Part shown: one piece after another, positions 35,410 to 47,200 of the stretch
Numbering within the stretch: position 1 is the stretch's first letter
Layout of the letters: each line of letters begins with the position of its first letter
Assembly (NCBI GenBank): GCA_047967505.1
Contig: CM106539.1
Length of the DNA stretch: 64,000 nucleotides
Strand: one strand, 5' to 3'
Source of the DNA: Dipteris shenzhenensis
Taxonomy: Eukaryota > Polypodiophyta > Polypodiopsida > Gleicheniales
Program-made: the position numbers and the translations under genes
Notes under the pieces: generated by a model
The model's input: the letters and a program-made list of their open reading frames with translations, nothing else
What the model was told of the DNA's origin: nothing
Databases searched by the model: none

Positions 35410-36285
35410 TAGTCAAGGGTTGAATAGCAGGAGGTGAATGTGAAAAAACATTCCCATTTGAACCACTGAAGCTTTGCCTTTATCATGACTTCCAGAAGGC
35501 TGTCTACTACCTTTGTTTTTATTTGCAACTGAAGTAGGAGCATCCTGAGTAGGTATTTGAACCGGCAAAGTGGTATGAGGCATTTTATGCTGATTTATTG
35601 GACACTGTGAAGCCATGTGTCCAAATTTTTTTTACTCAAAACAAGCCCTTGCAAATAAACCCCATTTGAGTTTATAAAAAGCACTTCCCATGTCCACATT
35701 ATTCACCGTGATTGAATAAGATTCTGGAGTGGGATTATCAATATCCCAGAGAATGCAAAATCTGTTTGAGTTGCCATTTGGCCGTGGTGGGCAGACCACT
35801 TTACCTAAAGATGCTGCAATTTTAGGCAAGAGTGAGGCCATACATTGTGGGAAGTCGACAACTTCAACCCAAACCGGGCATCTGTGTCGGATTAAAGCCT
35901 GAAAATCCCTTGTGGGAGACCATGGCAATACATGCACCATTTGCTGCCCAAAAAAGAGAGGTGAATGTTCCAAAAGCATTTGTCTGTGTATTTCATCCAC
36001 CATAATAACATCAAAAAAGCCCTTGGCTGCATAGTGGACTTTACGAACAAACGAGCCAATTAGTGTGTGTGTCAACCAGTTGCCTACCTCTGCGGCAGGG
36101 GGCATCCGACCTGGAAAAAATAATATGACTGCATTCTTAGCATATTCTCTGACTGGATCCACTATTTCATCTACCTCAACCATGAGGCCAACTGAAGGAA
36201 CCGAGTCTTTCCACTCTTTCCTCGTGTTTGCAAATCCTTCATGCATGACATCATATACTAGTTGGGCCTCAAGAGTATCATGCAT
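35410..36285 (-). pseudogene. LINE ORF1: DUF4283-like and broken zinc knuckle
   Basis: The frame 36285-35632 contains VRKVHYAAKGFFDVIMVDEI, MVHVLPWSPTRDF and WVEVVDFPQCMA, the layout of the DUF4283 domain found in ORF1 of plant LINEs. It ends in ARACFE followed by a TAA stop where the second Cys of the knuckle should stand; the rest of the knuckle (KKFGHMASQCP) continues in the same frame. The upstream start is uncertain. Confidence 0.7.
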
Positions 36286-36909
36286 CGGGTCATGCTGACC
36301 CTCAACCTGCTTTTGCTTCTTGCAGTGAATTGAACGCTCCTTTTGAAACGTTTTTTATAGGAATATTCAGCCTTAGCTTTGTAAGAGATGGAACTCAGGA
36401 ATGAAGTACCTGTAAAAGGGTAGTGGAAGCAAAAAAAAACCAGTCCCAAAGAAATATCCACAGGAAGCCCACGAAGAAGAGAAAAAGAGTATATTGGTAA
36501 GGAGATAGAAGGGAAAGAGGGATGTAGAGGTCGAGTGAATATAGTAAACAGTCTTGTAGAGGAAAAAGAGAGAAAAAAACAATAAAAAAACCCCAGATGA
36601 ACTATATTTCAGAGGAAAAGGTAAGATTTTGGCGATGGGAAAGGTGCAGTAGACCCAGGGACTGAAGAGGGGAGAAACGGGAGTGAAGGCCTGTAAGATC
36701 AGTGCGGAGCTATAGTCCGGAGGAAGAACCCTGCGTGGAAAACAGTCCAGGAGCCGGGTATGAGTTGAGAGCAGCAGATTGCAACAGACGAAAGTGGTCC
36801 GTACAGGCCGTACAGCCGTACGGAATCTGACGGGCTGTATAGTGGCTGACGACTGCTCCAAAGAGCCGATTTCAGGGCGTTGATGCAGCACAACAGGTTG
36901 CTGGTTTCT

Positions 36910-36910
<1 letters not shown>

Positions 36911-36956
<46 letters not shown>

Positions 36957-37062
36957 ACACCGGCAAAAATGCTACACACACACACACACACACACCCCCC
37001 CCCCCCCCCCCCCCCCCCAAACACTCGCACACACACAACTCTCACACACACACACACACACT
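36911..37062. repeat. CA/C microsatellite
   Basis: A (CA)n tract at 36913-36954 is followed by a second (CA)n at 36973-36994, a run of about 25 C (36994-37018) and a third CA tract to about 37062. It lies next to the presumed 5' edge of the minus-strand LINE. The apparent minus-strand protein with Cys-Val and Gly repeats is only its translation. Confidence 0.95.
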
Positions 37063-37254
37063 TGCAAAAAAAAACCATCACTAGCTGTGACATGCATATA
37101 CCTTCCTTTGTTTACCAAAAATCAATGCCTAAATAATAATGCAGCAAACCGAAATCTTTTATATCAAACGTTGTGACAGCATAGATTACACTTCAGCAAT
37201 AAACGCTAATCTGTCATATCAAACATTATGACAGCATAGATAGCACACTAGCAG
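37063..37254. other. Spacer with a ~55-bp duplication
   Basis: Two similar segments, at about 37145-37195 and 37200-37250, share TATCAAAC.TT.TGACAGCATAGAT and lie about 56 bp apart. They may be a local tandem duplication. Nothing else was assigned. Confidence 0.45.
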
Positions 37255-37970
37255 TTTTCCAATCTCTATTATTAGTGAGTAAGAAATCATCCACATAGGA
37301 TGATCAAATCTGATTTTTCTTGCAAAACATATGAGTGTTTATAGAACCCTTGGACAGCAAAAACTGATGTATCTTTTGATACCATGCATGAGTCCTTGTT
37401 TGAGTCCATAAAGCGCTTTCTCAAGCTTGCACACCTTGTGCTCGTCCACACTAACCTCAAATCCTTGGGGTTGTTGCACATAGACCTCCTCCTTGAGATC
37501 CCCTTTCAAAATGGTAGTCTTAACATCTATGTGGTGAACCAAACTCCCATAACATGCAGCTAAAGAAACGACACAATGAATGGTAGTCACTTTGGTTAAC
37601 GGAGCAAAAGTTTGCTCAATCAATTCCCTCTTCCCGTGCAGACCCCTTGGCAACAATATGAGGTTTGTATCTCTCCATTGTGCCGTTTGAACGATACTTA
37701 ATTTTATAGATCCATTTGGTACCCACAACATTTGTCCTAATGGGATGATCAGCCGAAGCCCAAGTGGCATTCTTTACGATGGACCTAATTGCTGATTGTA
37801 TGGCTTATTGCCATAAAGGGATGACCTTGTGCATCGTTATATGTCTGAGGCTCAATTTCAACATCCATAACAATGCTTATCAGGGGATAGTTGACGTTAG
37901 CATTAGCTTGTCTTGTGCTTGCCCTTTTCCTCTCCATAGAAGGCTGACCTTGTGCATCACGAAAAGTCAA
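37255..37970 (-). pseudogene. Copia reverse transcriptase relic
   Basis: The minus-strand frame 37770-37339 includes TTIHCVVSLAACYGSLVHHI, DVKTTILKGDLKEEVYVQQP and CKLEKALYGLKQ, the core of copia RT. The catalytic motif reads YVDDFLLTNN in another frame at about 37301-37270. Upstream, at 37800-37720, N-A-T-W-A-L and VVGTKWIYKIK-type residues can be followed across frames. No LTR or integrase is attached. Confidence 0.75.
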
Positions 37971-38096
37971 TTGAATCTATCATGGTAGTGGCTTAATGGA
38001 AGTTTTGCTCTTTGTATCCCATGATATGATACACAATGGACTGTTGACCACTAATAGCTGGATGTATATGAAAAACATGTGAGGTAGGAGGGTGAT

Positions 38097-38198
38097 GAGT
38101 TGGATGGTGTCAACTATTCCCTATGGTTTTTCATGCCTAAAAATGTCTTGGTTGGCCAAGGATTGTGGGATATTGTTTTAGAGAATGAGTCAGACCTT
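38097..38198 (+). pseudogene. Copia gag scrap, N-terminal part
   Basis: Reads ELDGVNYSLWFFMPKNVLVG and QGLWDIVLENESD, the opening of the copia gag (UBN2-type) domain; compare KLDGTNYSLWSFMVRN in the young copia at 44373. It may be the left half of the same gag whose later part is at 62300-62960. Confidence 0.65.
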
Positions 38199-38279
38199 AT
38201 GCTATAGTTGTTGCTAGCGCGGCAAGCGATCAAGCTTCATCTCCACCATTTTAGAGCAGGAGTAGATGGCTAGCAAGGC

Positions 38280-40603
38280 TTCAATGTTAGAGTATGTGGC
38301 ATCCCACGCACAGCTACCACCCCCATGGATGACGCAATCGACTTCGCGACCTCCGGGTCTAGGCTCACGGGATTGAGGGGGCCTGGCGCATTGGGCGAGA
38401 CCCCAAATGAGAGCAGTGTCTCATCATTCACTTTAGAGACGCCCATGCCCACCTCACGACACTAGGATCTTACACCCCTCCAGGTGGAGGAGAGGCGTAT
38501 CCTTCTATAGTAGCGGGATGTTCCGTGGAATGAGGGGAAGTGGGGAGTAGTTTGAGAGGGGCAGCTCTTGATAGGTGCATCTGGGGGCCCCCAGTGTAGG
38601 GGGACAGGGTCTATGTACCGAGACCTTGACTTGTAGTTTTAGGAATTGCAATGGTACTTTATGGTCAGATCCAGGGAATTTCTTGGAATCCTACACAGGT
38701 CAAGGCATAGCTTTTTATACAGAGACACATCAGAGTCCAGAGCAACCTTTGCCTATAGTCAATGGATATACATGGGATATCGAGATAAGACTCGAGAGAC
38801 AGGAGGAGTTTGAGGATCGGGAGGTGTAGCAATACTACACTGATCATCACTTATTGGGACGATCTCCATCGAGAGATGAGACGCACATGCCAGGTTCTTA
38901 TTGATTCGAATTCAATGACCGCCACGTGAGGATCTATTCATTGCAGCTTGCTACTTCCCCCCCAAGACTTCGCACTCTGCAAGAGACCTACGCGAGGAGG
39001 TTGAGACATCACCATTTGCAGCCCTCTACCCGGACATCGTAGATTTTTGGAGCCATGGGGAACTTCTCCTAGTCAGAAACTTCAACGCGAGGACAACACA
39101 CACCAAGTATCTGTTCTGGATTTTCATGATGGCTCGATCTTACTACAGATGTTGATATAGATGAGGTTGGGATGTCTCGAGTTTTTGAGGACAAACGGGT
39201 ACCAGTCACATCTTATGGGCATGCACTATTAGACATGGCCAAGATACATGATCTTATTATATATAATGGCCTGCATTGCTGGCCCTCCTCAGGTGGTTTC
39301 ACATGTTTCCCACATGGAGGGGGCTCCAACGTAGTTGACTACCTCATGGGATCTCGTGCCGTCATTTCACCTATCACTGACTTTTCCATCTCACCACCAC
39401 CCCCAAGAGCAAACCACACCTATCTGTTCTTTAGTATATCCACACCACTATCAAGCTCACACACTTCTACACCAACTACACACATCACCTACCATGACAT
39501 GGATCGAGCTATCTTGATCATACTCTCTCTCCAGGAGACTGCTCTACACACTTTTCCATACACCACCCGATCCACACGCTCTCCACCTCTTGGCTCAGTA
39601 CCTTGCAATAGCTGGTACAATGACGAGTGTAAAGCTTTACGTCGACAACTCCGACTCGAAACAAGTATCATCTTTTGGGCAGGGTGGAGACGGTATGGGA
39701 GTACCGCGACTCAAAACAATTATCATCTTTTGGGTGGGGTAGAGACGGTATGGGAGTACTGCTGTCTTGTATAGCGGAAGAAGCAGGCCTTCATTGGCCT
39801 GAACAAGGAGTTACTAAACACTTGGTTTAGTAATGACTCTAAAGACTTCTGGTGGAGGTTCCTAGAGTGACGAGCCCCATCCTCTCTCACGAACACCAAA
39901 ATTTGGCACCCTTATGTGCGCACACTCTATGATGGCCTTGACCATCCCGCACCTGACCTCTCACACACACCACGCCCCACTTCATCACACTAGTTACGGC
40001 CGGTGGGGTCAAGCACGCAGCCCTGAAGCTTCATAAAGGCCGAGTAAAAGATCATGAGGGCCTTTGCATTGAATTCATTGCTTACGGATAAAGGACCTAG
40101 CCTTGATCTTAGCAAAGCTTTGCAATGAAGCGGTTTGCACAGGTTTTCCACACACTTGGACCCTTAACACCATCACTCCCATACACAAGGCAATAGATCC
40201 CGTGAGCCCAAAAATCTACAGGACCATTATGATTGAACATGTCATGTCCAAGATCTATGCCTTAGTACTCGACAAAAAGGTCAGTCTGATTGTAGAGCTT
40301 CAAGGATTTAGAGCAAGGGGGGCAAGCAAGGTTTTGGGTAGCTTCTGGGTAGATCACGAGACTATGGATCATATCATTACTCTCAGGGCTCGATAATCAT
40401 ATCATTACTCTCAGGGATATTATCAAGGAAGCCAGGGCATGGAGATTGAGGGTCTAATGCTGCTTTGTGGATTTCTGCAAGGCTTTTGACATAGTGCCGA
40501 GAGCCTGACTCATCAACTATTTACAAAAGTTGGGATATGATCACGAGATCAAGATCACTTGGGTAGTTATCACACTTTATGAGAGAGTATTGGGTAGGGT
40601 TCG
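38280..40603 (+). mobile_element. LINE G, left piece (endonuclease and RT N-terminus)
   Basis: The endonuclease is visible as GIAFYTETHQSPEQPLPIVN (about 38703-38762), AACYFPP (about 38945) and NFNART (about 39078), then DMAKIHDLIIYNGLHCWPSS and GGFTCFPHGGGSNVVDYLMG in the frame from 39172, and later WYNDECKALRRQL. The RT starts in the frame 40103-40396 (GFPHTWTLNTITPIHK, then MIEHVMSKIYALVLDKKVS) and continues CCFVDFCKAFDIVPRA near 40456. It stops at 40603, exactly where the gypsy C LTR and its target duplication begin. A local duplication near 39660-39750 repeats the ATTATCATCTTTTGGG/GGAGACGGTATGGGAGTA block. Many frame breaks. Confidence 0.78.
40599..40603 (+). repeat. Target-site duplication of gypsy C (left)
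   Basis: GTTCG here is repeated at 53150-53154 directly after the 3' LTR. Five bases is the standard Ty3/gypsy duplication. Confidence 0.9.
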
Positions 40604-41068
40604 TGTTACGCTCTAGCCGAGGTAGCATGACCTCGGAAGAATCAGTCGACATTTTCCTTAAAGGATCTATGTTTGTAATATATTGGTTTGCGCTTCATGT
40701 AAATGATTGAGAGGGAGTTAATGTCAAGGTCCTAGGTGAGGGTTGATAGCACCAGACTAGGTGGATCTAAGGCTAAGGGCCTAATGCAAGAAATGTGCCT
40801 AGGGGCAAAGGAAAATTTAGTATCCCAAGAGAGGAGTGAAAAGATGCATTAGGAAGGCCCTATGATGATGACATGTGGCATCTTAGGTCCATCTAGGGAG
40901 ATGGGGCTTGTTGGAGTTAGTGAGAGATGGAGAAGGGACTTTTCACGTATGATTTTGGGATTCTGATTTCTCTGTCAGCTTTCACGTTCCAACAAGATTT
41001 GGCTGGGAGGATACTCGTGGTGCTACTCCTGTGATATGTAGTATAGGAAATGGAGAAAGTCTATGATA
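40604..41068 (+). repeat. 5' LTR of gypsy C (465 bp)
   Basis: Starts TGTTACGCTCTAGCC and ends CTATGATA, where the final CA has become TA. Against the 3' LTR I count about 20 substitutions or small indels by eye. Confidence 0.93.
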
Positions 41069-41070
41069 GT

Positions 41071-41082
41071 TGGTATCAGAGC
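41071..41082 (+). other. Primer-binding site of gypsy C
   Basis: TGGTATCAGAGC, the initiator-Met tRNA site, two bases after the LTR. Confidence 0.92.
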
Positions 41083-42039
41083 GTCAGGTTGGACGAACAG
41101 AAGAAGGAGCTTGTGAATGGGACGTGATCCCATGATTACTTTGTGGAGAAGAGGTGTGACGACGAACAGCGTGGGCGTGTGATCAGAGAGCTACGCGTGA
41201 CGCCAAACGGAGAAAAAAAGAGTTGGGCTCGTGACCTCCACGCGACGGGCTGATTTGACGAAATACAGAGAAAGGATCGTTTCATTTGGTATCATGAATG
41301 ATGCGCTTCACTAGTAGCGTGATCTGAAGCGGTCGGGTACAAGGCCTACGTGGACTGTTGGTGAGATTTGATCGGCGCTGGCCTACGAACTGGCCTACAC
41401 AAATAAATATATTGCATAGCAGTTAACCTCTAGGCTTCTAAGCTGTTGCTGGAGCGGAGGGTTCCCGTGAGGCAAGTTGACGGAATACAGATAGCGAACG
41501 ACGGATAGCGGGGTAAGCTGACGCACGGGTAGTGGCTTGTGGTACGGGAGGCCTTCGATGCGAAAAGTGGATGGGCATATGCCTTGTAAATTGACGAAAT
41601 GAAAGTGGAGTTTCGAATCTGCTTCATTTACGAAACTTCATTGACGAAGGAACGTAAAGACATTGTAAAAGATCGTATCATTTGCGATCAGGTAGTTATG
41701 TGGAGGATGTAGGCTTCGAGACGTTTGCACTACGTGAAGTGTAGACTCTTCAAATCGGGAAGCAGGAGCGATCAACCAGGGAGCTTCCGTTAACTCTGTG
41801 TTTTTTTTTTCTGATTAGTCTTTGTTGATGCTCCGCTTACATGAAGAGGGTCTCGTAAGTGATTAGTCTGCATGAAGGTTCGATGCTATAGCAGGGACAG
41901 GTTATGCTTGTGTATGTACATGTGTGCTTCAGTCAGAGTTGAATTGCAGGTATTCCCTAGTATAGGGAATTGTGTCAGTTTGTAAATACAGTGTTCTAGC
42001 GGTGTTTATTAAAAAAAAAAAAAACACCCATTGACTTGA
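41083..42039 (+). other. Leader of gypsy C
   Basis: 957 bp of non-coding leader between the primer-binding site and gag, rich in GACGAA/CGGAT/GACGG words, with an A-run just before gag (42011-42024). Related to the copy A and B leaders. The minus-strand open frame at 41430-41627 has no domain. Confidence 0.7.
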
Positions 42040-43087
42040 ATGGAAGTAGAAGAAGGGGCTTTCAGAAGGGACCCTGGTGAGTCAGGAGTCCGGCCGACTC
42101 AGCAGGTGTCGCGCCCAGTAGCTCACACCTTATCTGGCAGGATTGCATTACTTGAGGATGCCTTGTAGCAGTTATTAGCGCAACAGTTACAAGCCAATGT
42201 AGGGCAGTGTGAACTTAGAAGAGTGATACACAATATGTTTGCCAGACCTTCTCGAGATGAGAAGGGAAAGGTTCCAATGGAACCGGAGTCTAGTGTCCAT
42301 ACGGTCGAGCCTAGGAAGGCTAAAGTACCTAATATTGCCAATTATAGGTCGGAAAAGTATTCTGGTCGGATGAATGACCGTAGTTCTGATGTCATTGAGA
42401 CCTGGTTACACAAATGGAACGAGGCGTTCGCCATTTGTGAAATCAGAAATGATATCAAGAAGATCCGCGAGGCCACCCACATGTTTAGTGAGGCAGCAGA
42501 TCGGTGGTGGATTAAACAACAAAAAGATGGTATAGCATCCACTACGTGGGAGGGGTTTAAAAGAGAATTCAGAAAACACTTCTTACCTCCTGACGAAGCA
42601 TCCCGAGCTTGGGATCAATATAGAAACCTTCATCAGAGAAATTTGTCACTGGCAGAGTACACTGATAAATTTCAAGAGAGCGTGATGAAGGTTGATGAAC
42701 CCCTGTCTCAATCGATCCAAGTGAAGGATTTCATATTTGGATTGAATGATCGGATTAAAATGAGAGTTCGCGCTAAGTATGCGAACACGTTGGATGATGC
42801 AATAGCCATAGCCCTGAACTATGAAGATGCCAAGGGTAGCAGACCAAGTGGGTTTGCGCAGGTCGGAACCCAGTATGGGGACCAGAAGAAATCTGGGTTT
42901 AAGAAGAAGTCGATTAGTAGAGGGAGTGGTTCTCAGCCGAGTGGTCAAGCCAAGCAGGTGAAACCAGCTGAAACTCCTAAATCAAGTACCACCATTGGAG
43001 TGAAAAGGAAAGTAACCCCAATGGCAGCCCGGGCTTGGTCTAAGTCTCCCTTAAAGCCAGAGCAAAGGGAAAAAGCGAGGAGAGAAG
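42040..43087 (+). pseudogene. Gypsy C gag, 5' part
   Basis: Starts at ATG 42040 (MEVEEGAFRRDPGESGVRPT), after the A-run, at the same position as in copy B. Codon 43 is TAG (42166-42168) where copies A and B have CAG. After that the frame is open to 43087: ANYRSEKYSGRMNDRSSDVI, WWIKQQKDGIASTTWEGFKR, FIFGLNDRIKMRVRAKYANT. The copia insertion splits it after EQREKARRE, and gag resumes after the duplicated AGAAG at 48949-48953 with the zinc knuckle. Confidence 0.85.
43083..43087 (+). repeat. Target-site duplication of the nested copia (left)
   Basis: AGAAG, repeated at 48949-48953. Removing the copia and one copy restores the gag frame (…REG…CFGC), which confirms the insertion site. Confidence 0.93.
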
Positions 43088-43362
43088 TGTTAGAATTATA
43101 GATATAATTCAGCAGTGACCAATGTAATATAATAAGCTAGTTAGGGGCACTTTTTCCTCCTTTAGAGGTTTTTCCCCCTAACTGCAGTTAGTTCACTAAC
43201 TATGGTTAGTGACTACTAAGGTTTTGTCACTAGGACAAAACCTTATCTTTCTCACTTTATGTAGTACTCTCACTACTCTATTCTATTGCAACGACGTCTT
43301 CAGCTTCCAAGCTTTCTACTCTCTCTATCTCTCTTGCTCTCACTCATTCTATCTTTCCTTCA
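43088..43362 (+). repeat. 5' LTR of the young copia (275 bp)
   Basis: TGTTAGAATTATAG to CTTTCCTTCA. It contains a 16-bp segment (within AACTATGGTTAGTGACTACT) that is absent from the 3' LTR. The segment includes an inverted repeat around TTAGT/ACTAA. Confidence 0.94.
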
Positions 43363-43364
43363 TT

Positions 43365-43376
43365 TGGTATCAGAGC
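43365..43376 (+). other. Primer-binding site of the young copia
   Basis: TGGTATCAGAGC, two bases after the LTR end at 43362. Confidence 0.92.
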
Positions 43377-44249
43377 AGGTCCAAGAGCTTTGAGCTCCTT
43401 GCTCCCTTCTGTTCCAACGCTCAGCCTCGTTTTTTAGTCTGCTCCAATCTGTCCGTACAGTCCGTACGACTGTACGGAACCCTGACGCAAGGTGTCGCCA
43501 TCTGCCGCCGTACAGTGCCGTACAAGCTCCGTACGTTTCGCCATCTGCCATCGTCTGCTTTCGTACCTGCGCGCCGTACAAAATCCGTACCTGCTTGTCT
43601 ACAGCGCTCTGCTTCCGTACAAGTCGACGTACCACGTCCGTACATTTCGGAAAAGGCGTCCGTGCATCTCCATACAGGCGTCCGTACATCTCCGTACACT
43701 GACCGTACAGCGCCGTACAGGGTGTCGTGTCTGTCGCAGAAGCATCGGTACACTCCACCGTACTGCCGTACACACTGACCGTACAGTTCGTACAGTCTGT
43801 CCTTGCAGATCTGCACCAGTCGCTGTCAGCCTCGGGTGTTCTTTGACAGGCTCATTCTTCAGAAAACTACAGTGTGGTGCAGTTATTTTGGAGTATATTT
43901 GGGGCATTTTGCATATTGCAGCCATTGCAATCATTGTGCAATTTTTGGAGCTACATCTGGAGCAACATTGGAAATCTAGTCTGAAATTTGGGGCTTTTGT
44001 TTTAAAATTGCAGATTTGGGGCTTTTTGTAAATTTGCCCCTTTCTGGCTGCAATTTCTAGCCACAAATTGGGGCTTTTGTGTTGGGAGAGCATTTTTTGG
44101 AGTATTCAGTACATACTGCCTTTCTTGGAGTGTTTGGAACACTTTTGGCAGATTTTGGAGAGTGTTTTATGCTTGGACAGATTTCTGACAGCTCAAGTAC
44201 AGAAATCTAAGTTGCATATACAGCCCGTGCTTGGCTGTGTTTTTGGGAG
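43377..44249 (+). other. Copia leader with CGTAC-rich tract
   Basis: From about 43450 to 43800 the leader is crowded with CCGTAC, CGTACAG and GTACGG words, tens of copies, many of them forming GTAC palindromes. From about 43850 to 44250 it is a TTTTGGAG/GGGGCTTTTG-type low-complexity stretch. The overlapping open frames on both strands (for example 43360-43816) are artefacts of this composition. Related words occur in a leader-like position at 36790-36830 and in the LTR at 60590-60620. Confidence 0.7.
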
Positions 44250-47200
44250 TTGTGCATTTTATTCCCAGTAAGGGAATTCAGCTTTGTATCTGCTTCAATC
44301 TCTTTCTCAGATATAGCCCATCAAAATCAGAATGAGTTCCAGTTCGGTGGTCTTTCACAGGAAGACAAGTTGGATGGTACCAACTACTCCCTCTGGAGTT
44401 TCATGGTACGTAATATTCTGATTTCTCGCAATTTATGGGATTATGTCAATGGGGATGAAATCCGACCAGCAGATATTGCACCTGCTACCCCTCCTCAGCA
44501 AGGAGGTGGAAGAGGTCGTGCACAGGGTGCAGCTGCAGGACAAGTTGTTGGTGCAGCTACAGTCAATACTCCAGAACAGAAGAGATGGGATTCACGGGAT
44601 GCCTTAGTCTTGTCATGCATCTCTCTTTCAGTAAAAAGATCAATCATTCCGCATATCCGGTCGTGTAAGACCTCCAGGGCAGCGTGGGATATTTTGGAAA
44701 GCATGTATGCAGCACGGAATGATGCCAGGATATCTTTCTTAAAAAGAGAGTTGAGCAATACACATATGGAGGAGGGTGACTCCATGTCAGTCCACCTCAC
44801 CAAGCTACAGGATCTCAGAGAGCAGTTGTTAAACATAGATGAAATTATTCCTGATTCAGAGATGATTACAACCACTCTGAATTCTCTTCCTGAATCTTAT
44901 CTCAGCTTTCACACTTCGCTGAATTTATCATTGAGGGGGGGTGCAAATCCTCTCTCTTTTCATGAGTTGATAGGACTTCTGCTTCAGGAAGAGCAGACCA
45001 GGAAAAATTTGGCTTCACGTGCAGGTGAACAAGCCATGCTCTCAAAATTTAAATCAAAAACAAAGGGACAGGCAAAGACAACAGCAAATCAGCCTTCCAG
45101 TGGGTCAGGACAGCCTTCACAAAAGGCTAAAAGTGATGCAAGTAAGCCCAAAAAGAAGGGTTTTTGTCACTACTGCAAAAAGCCAGGTCATCACATAGCA
45201 GAATGCAGGAAAAGGATTGCAAAAGAAAAGAAAAACAGCTCAGGAATGGCTGTTTCAGATTCAGCCCCGTGTGCATCTGACAGTGGGGATGCTACAGCCA
45301 ACTTTGTTGGTCAAGATTATGCCTTTTTATCTTGCATTTCAGATTCTAGGTTGGCTGTTCCAGATGCTCGGGATAGTACAGCCTCTTGCAGTGATGATAC
45401 ATATGCATTTTTGACTTGCAGCTTTGACTCTTCTACAGATGCATCTGCTTTCAGTGTTAATGAAACACTGAACACATGGTATTTTGACAGCGGTGCATCC
45501 AAGCACATCACTTCTAGGAAGTGTCTTTTTACTTCCTTGCATCCACCTCCTGTTGGTAAGAAAGTCACTTGTGCCAACAACTCCTCATATTCAGTACGTG
45601 GCACAGGAGAAGTTGAGCTCACTGCAATTGATGGCTCAATTTTCAGACTTTCTGATGTCTTATATGTGCCTGGCATAACCAAAAATCTCCTTTCAGTGTC
45701 CACTCTTAACAGAGGGGGATTTCAGGTCATCTTTGAGGATGACAAATGTGCTGTCCGAGACAGGGAAGCTAATTATGCCTTAATGTTATCTGGTACTCTA
45801 CTGCGTGGGCTTTTTCAGCTTGATATTTTTGAGAAAAGAGCAGCTCATGCTTTGGCAATTTCTACCCCTACAACTGCCATGCAAAATGCCGAATTATGGC
45901 ATGCCAGATATGGCCACATGCATTACAACAGCTTAATGACACTTCAGAAATTTTCAATGGTTGATGCATTGCCACCTCTTGAGATACCTCCTCCACATGC
46001 CTGTGAAGGGTGCATTTTAGGTAAAATGCATAGATTTCCCTTCAAGAAGGATGGTTCAGTTAAAGCTGTTCGCAAATTGCAGCTTATACACAGTGATGTC
46101 TGTGGTCCCATGAGGACTCCGTCATTGGGTGGTCATCTCTACTTTGTCACATTTATTGATGACTACTCCAATTTTACTTGGGTTTATGGGCTGAAAAAGA
46201 AATCTGAAGTGTTCACAGTGTTTAAACACTTTTCAGCCATGGTTGAAAATGAAACCGGGCTCAAGATACAGATATTACGCACGGATAGAGGTGGGGAATA
46301 CCTATCTGCAGAATTTGATGCTTTCCTCAAGCAAAAGGGTATTGTGCATCAGCTCACAGTCAGGCTGACCCCTCAGCAAAATGGCAAAGCTGAGCGGAAA
46401 AATAGAACCCTCATGGAGATGGACAGATGTATGCTGAAAAGCAAACACATGCCTCATAAATTCTGGTTAGAGGGTTTGATGTGTGCCAATTACATTTTGA
46501 ACAGGGCTCCCACTAAGGCTTTAAAAACAAAAACTCCTTTTGAGGTCTGGAATGACAGGAAGCCTTCAGTGGATCACTTCCGAGTCTTTGGATGCCTTGC
46601 CTATGCACATGTGCCAGTTGAATTTAGGCACAAATTGTCAGATAAAGCCATCAAATGCATATTTGTTGGATACAGTGCAGAAAGCAAGGGGTATCGTCTC
46701 TACAATCCTGCTACACGCAAAGTCATTGTAAGTAGAGATGTGATATTTTCTGAAAATTCAGCTCACACTCAGGCTGATTTTCAAATGCCTTCATCTTCAG
46801 AAGATGTCTACAAGGGTTGCTACCCATTGCTTTGGGTTCCCCTGCTGATTTTTCTGATCCAAATCAGAATTTACAGCAACCTTCAAATGCTTCAGTTCCG
46901 CCACAGGATGTCTTGCCTCCTCCACAGGCAGTGGAACAGGTGGTGCAGCAAGAAATTGCAGACATACATGCAGCAAAAACAGTCCCAAACTGGCTGTTAC
47001 AGACTCTCAGGGAGAGTAAACTTGATGCTCCGTTACTTGGCCGGACTCGCAGTGCAGCAAGGCACATGGAAGGTGCTAATTCAGTGGAATCAGCTTATGC
47101 AGGTACTCTCCTTGATGAAGAGGAGCCTGCCACATTTGAAGAGGCAAAAGGTAATGTGCATTGGATGAATGCCATGCACGATGAGTTGCAGTCCATTGCA

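Larger units (their letters stand above)
31193..36900 (-). mobile_element. L1-type LINE, minus strand, nearly full length
   Basis: Right to left: a pyrimidine-rich 5' region (about 36900-36290), ORF1 with a DUF4283-like domain and a zinc knuckle (36285 to about 35410), ORF2 with endonuclease, reverse transcriptase and a C-terminal Cys/His region (35085-31275), and a 3' A-run seen as T11 on the + strand at 31193-31203. Both ORFs are broken. The 5' edge is not exact; it probably lies just left of the CA/C microsatellite. Confidence 0.8.

Noticed and set aside
36373-37038. 221-residue minus-strand frame with Cys-Val and Gly repeats
   Set aside because: Its start is the translation of the CA/C microsatellite and the rest is the pyrimidine-rich 5' region of the LINE.
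43360-44093. Several overlapping open frames rich in Tyr, Arg, Thr and Cys on both strands
   Set aside because: They translate the CGTAC array of the copia leader; frames on both strands at once reflect the repeat, not genes.
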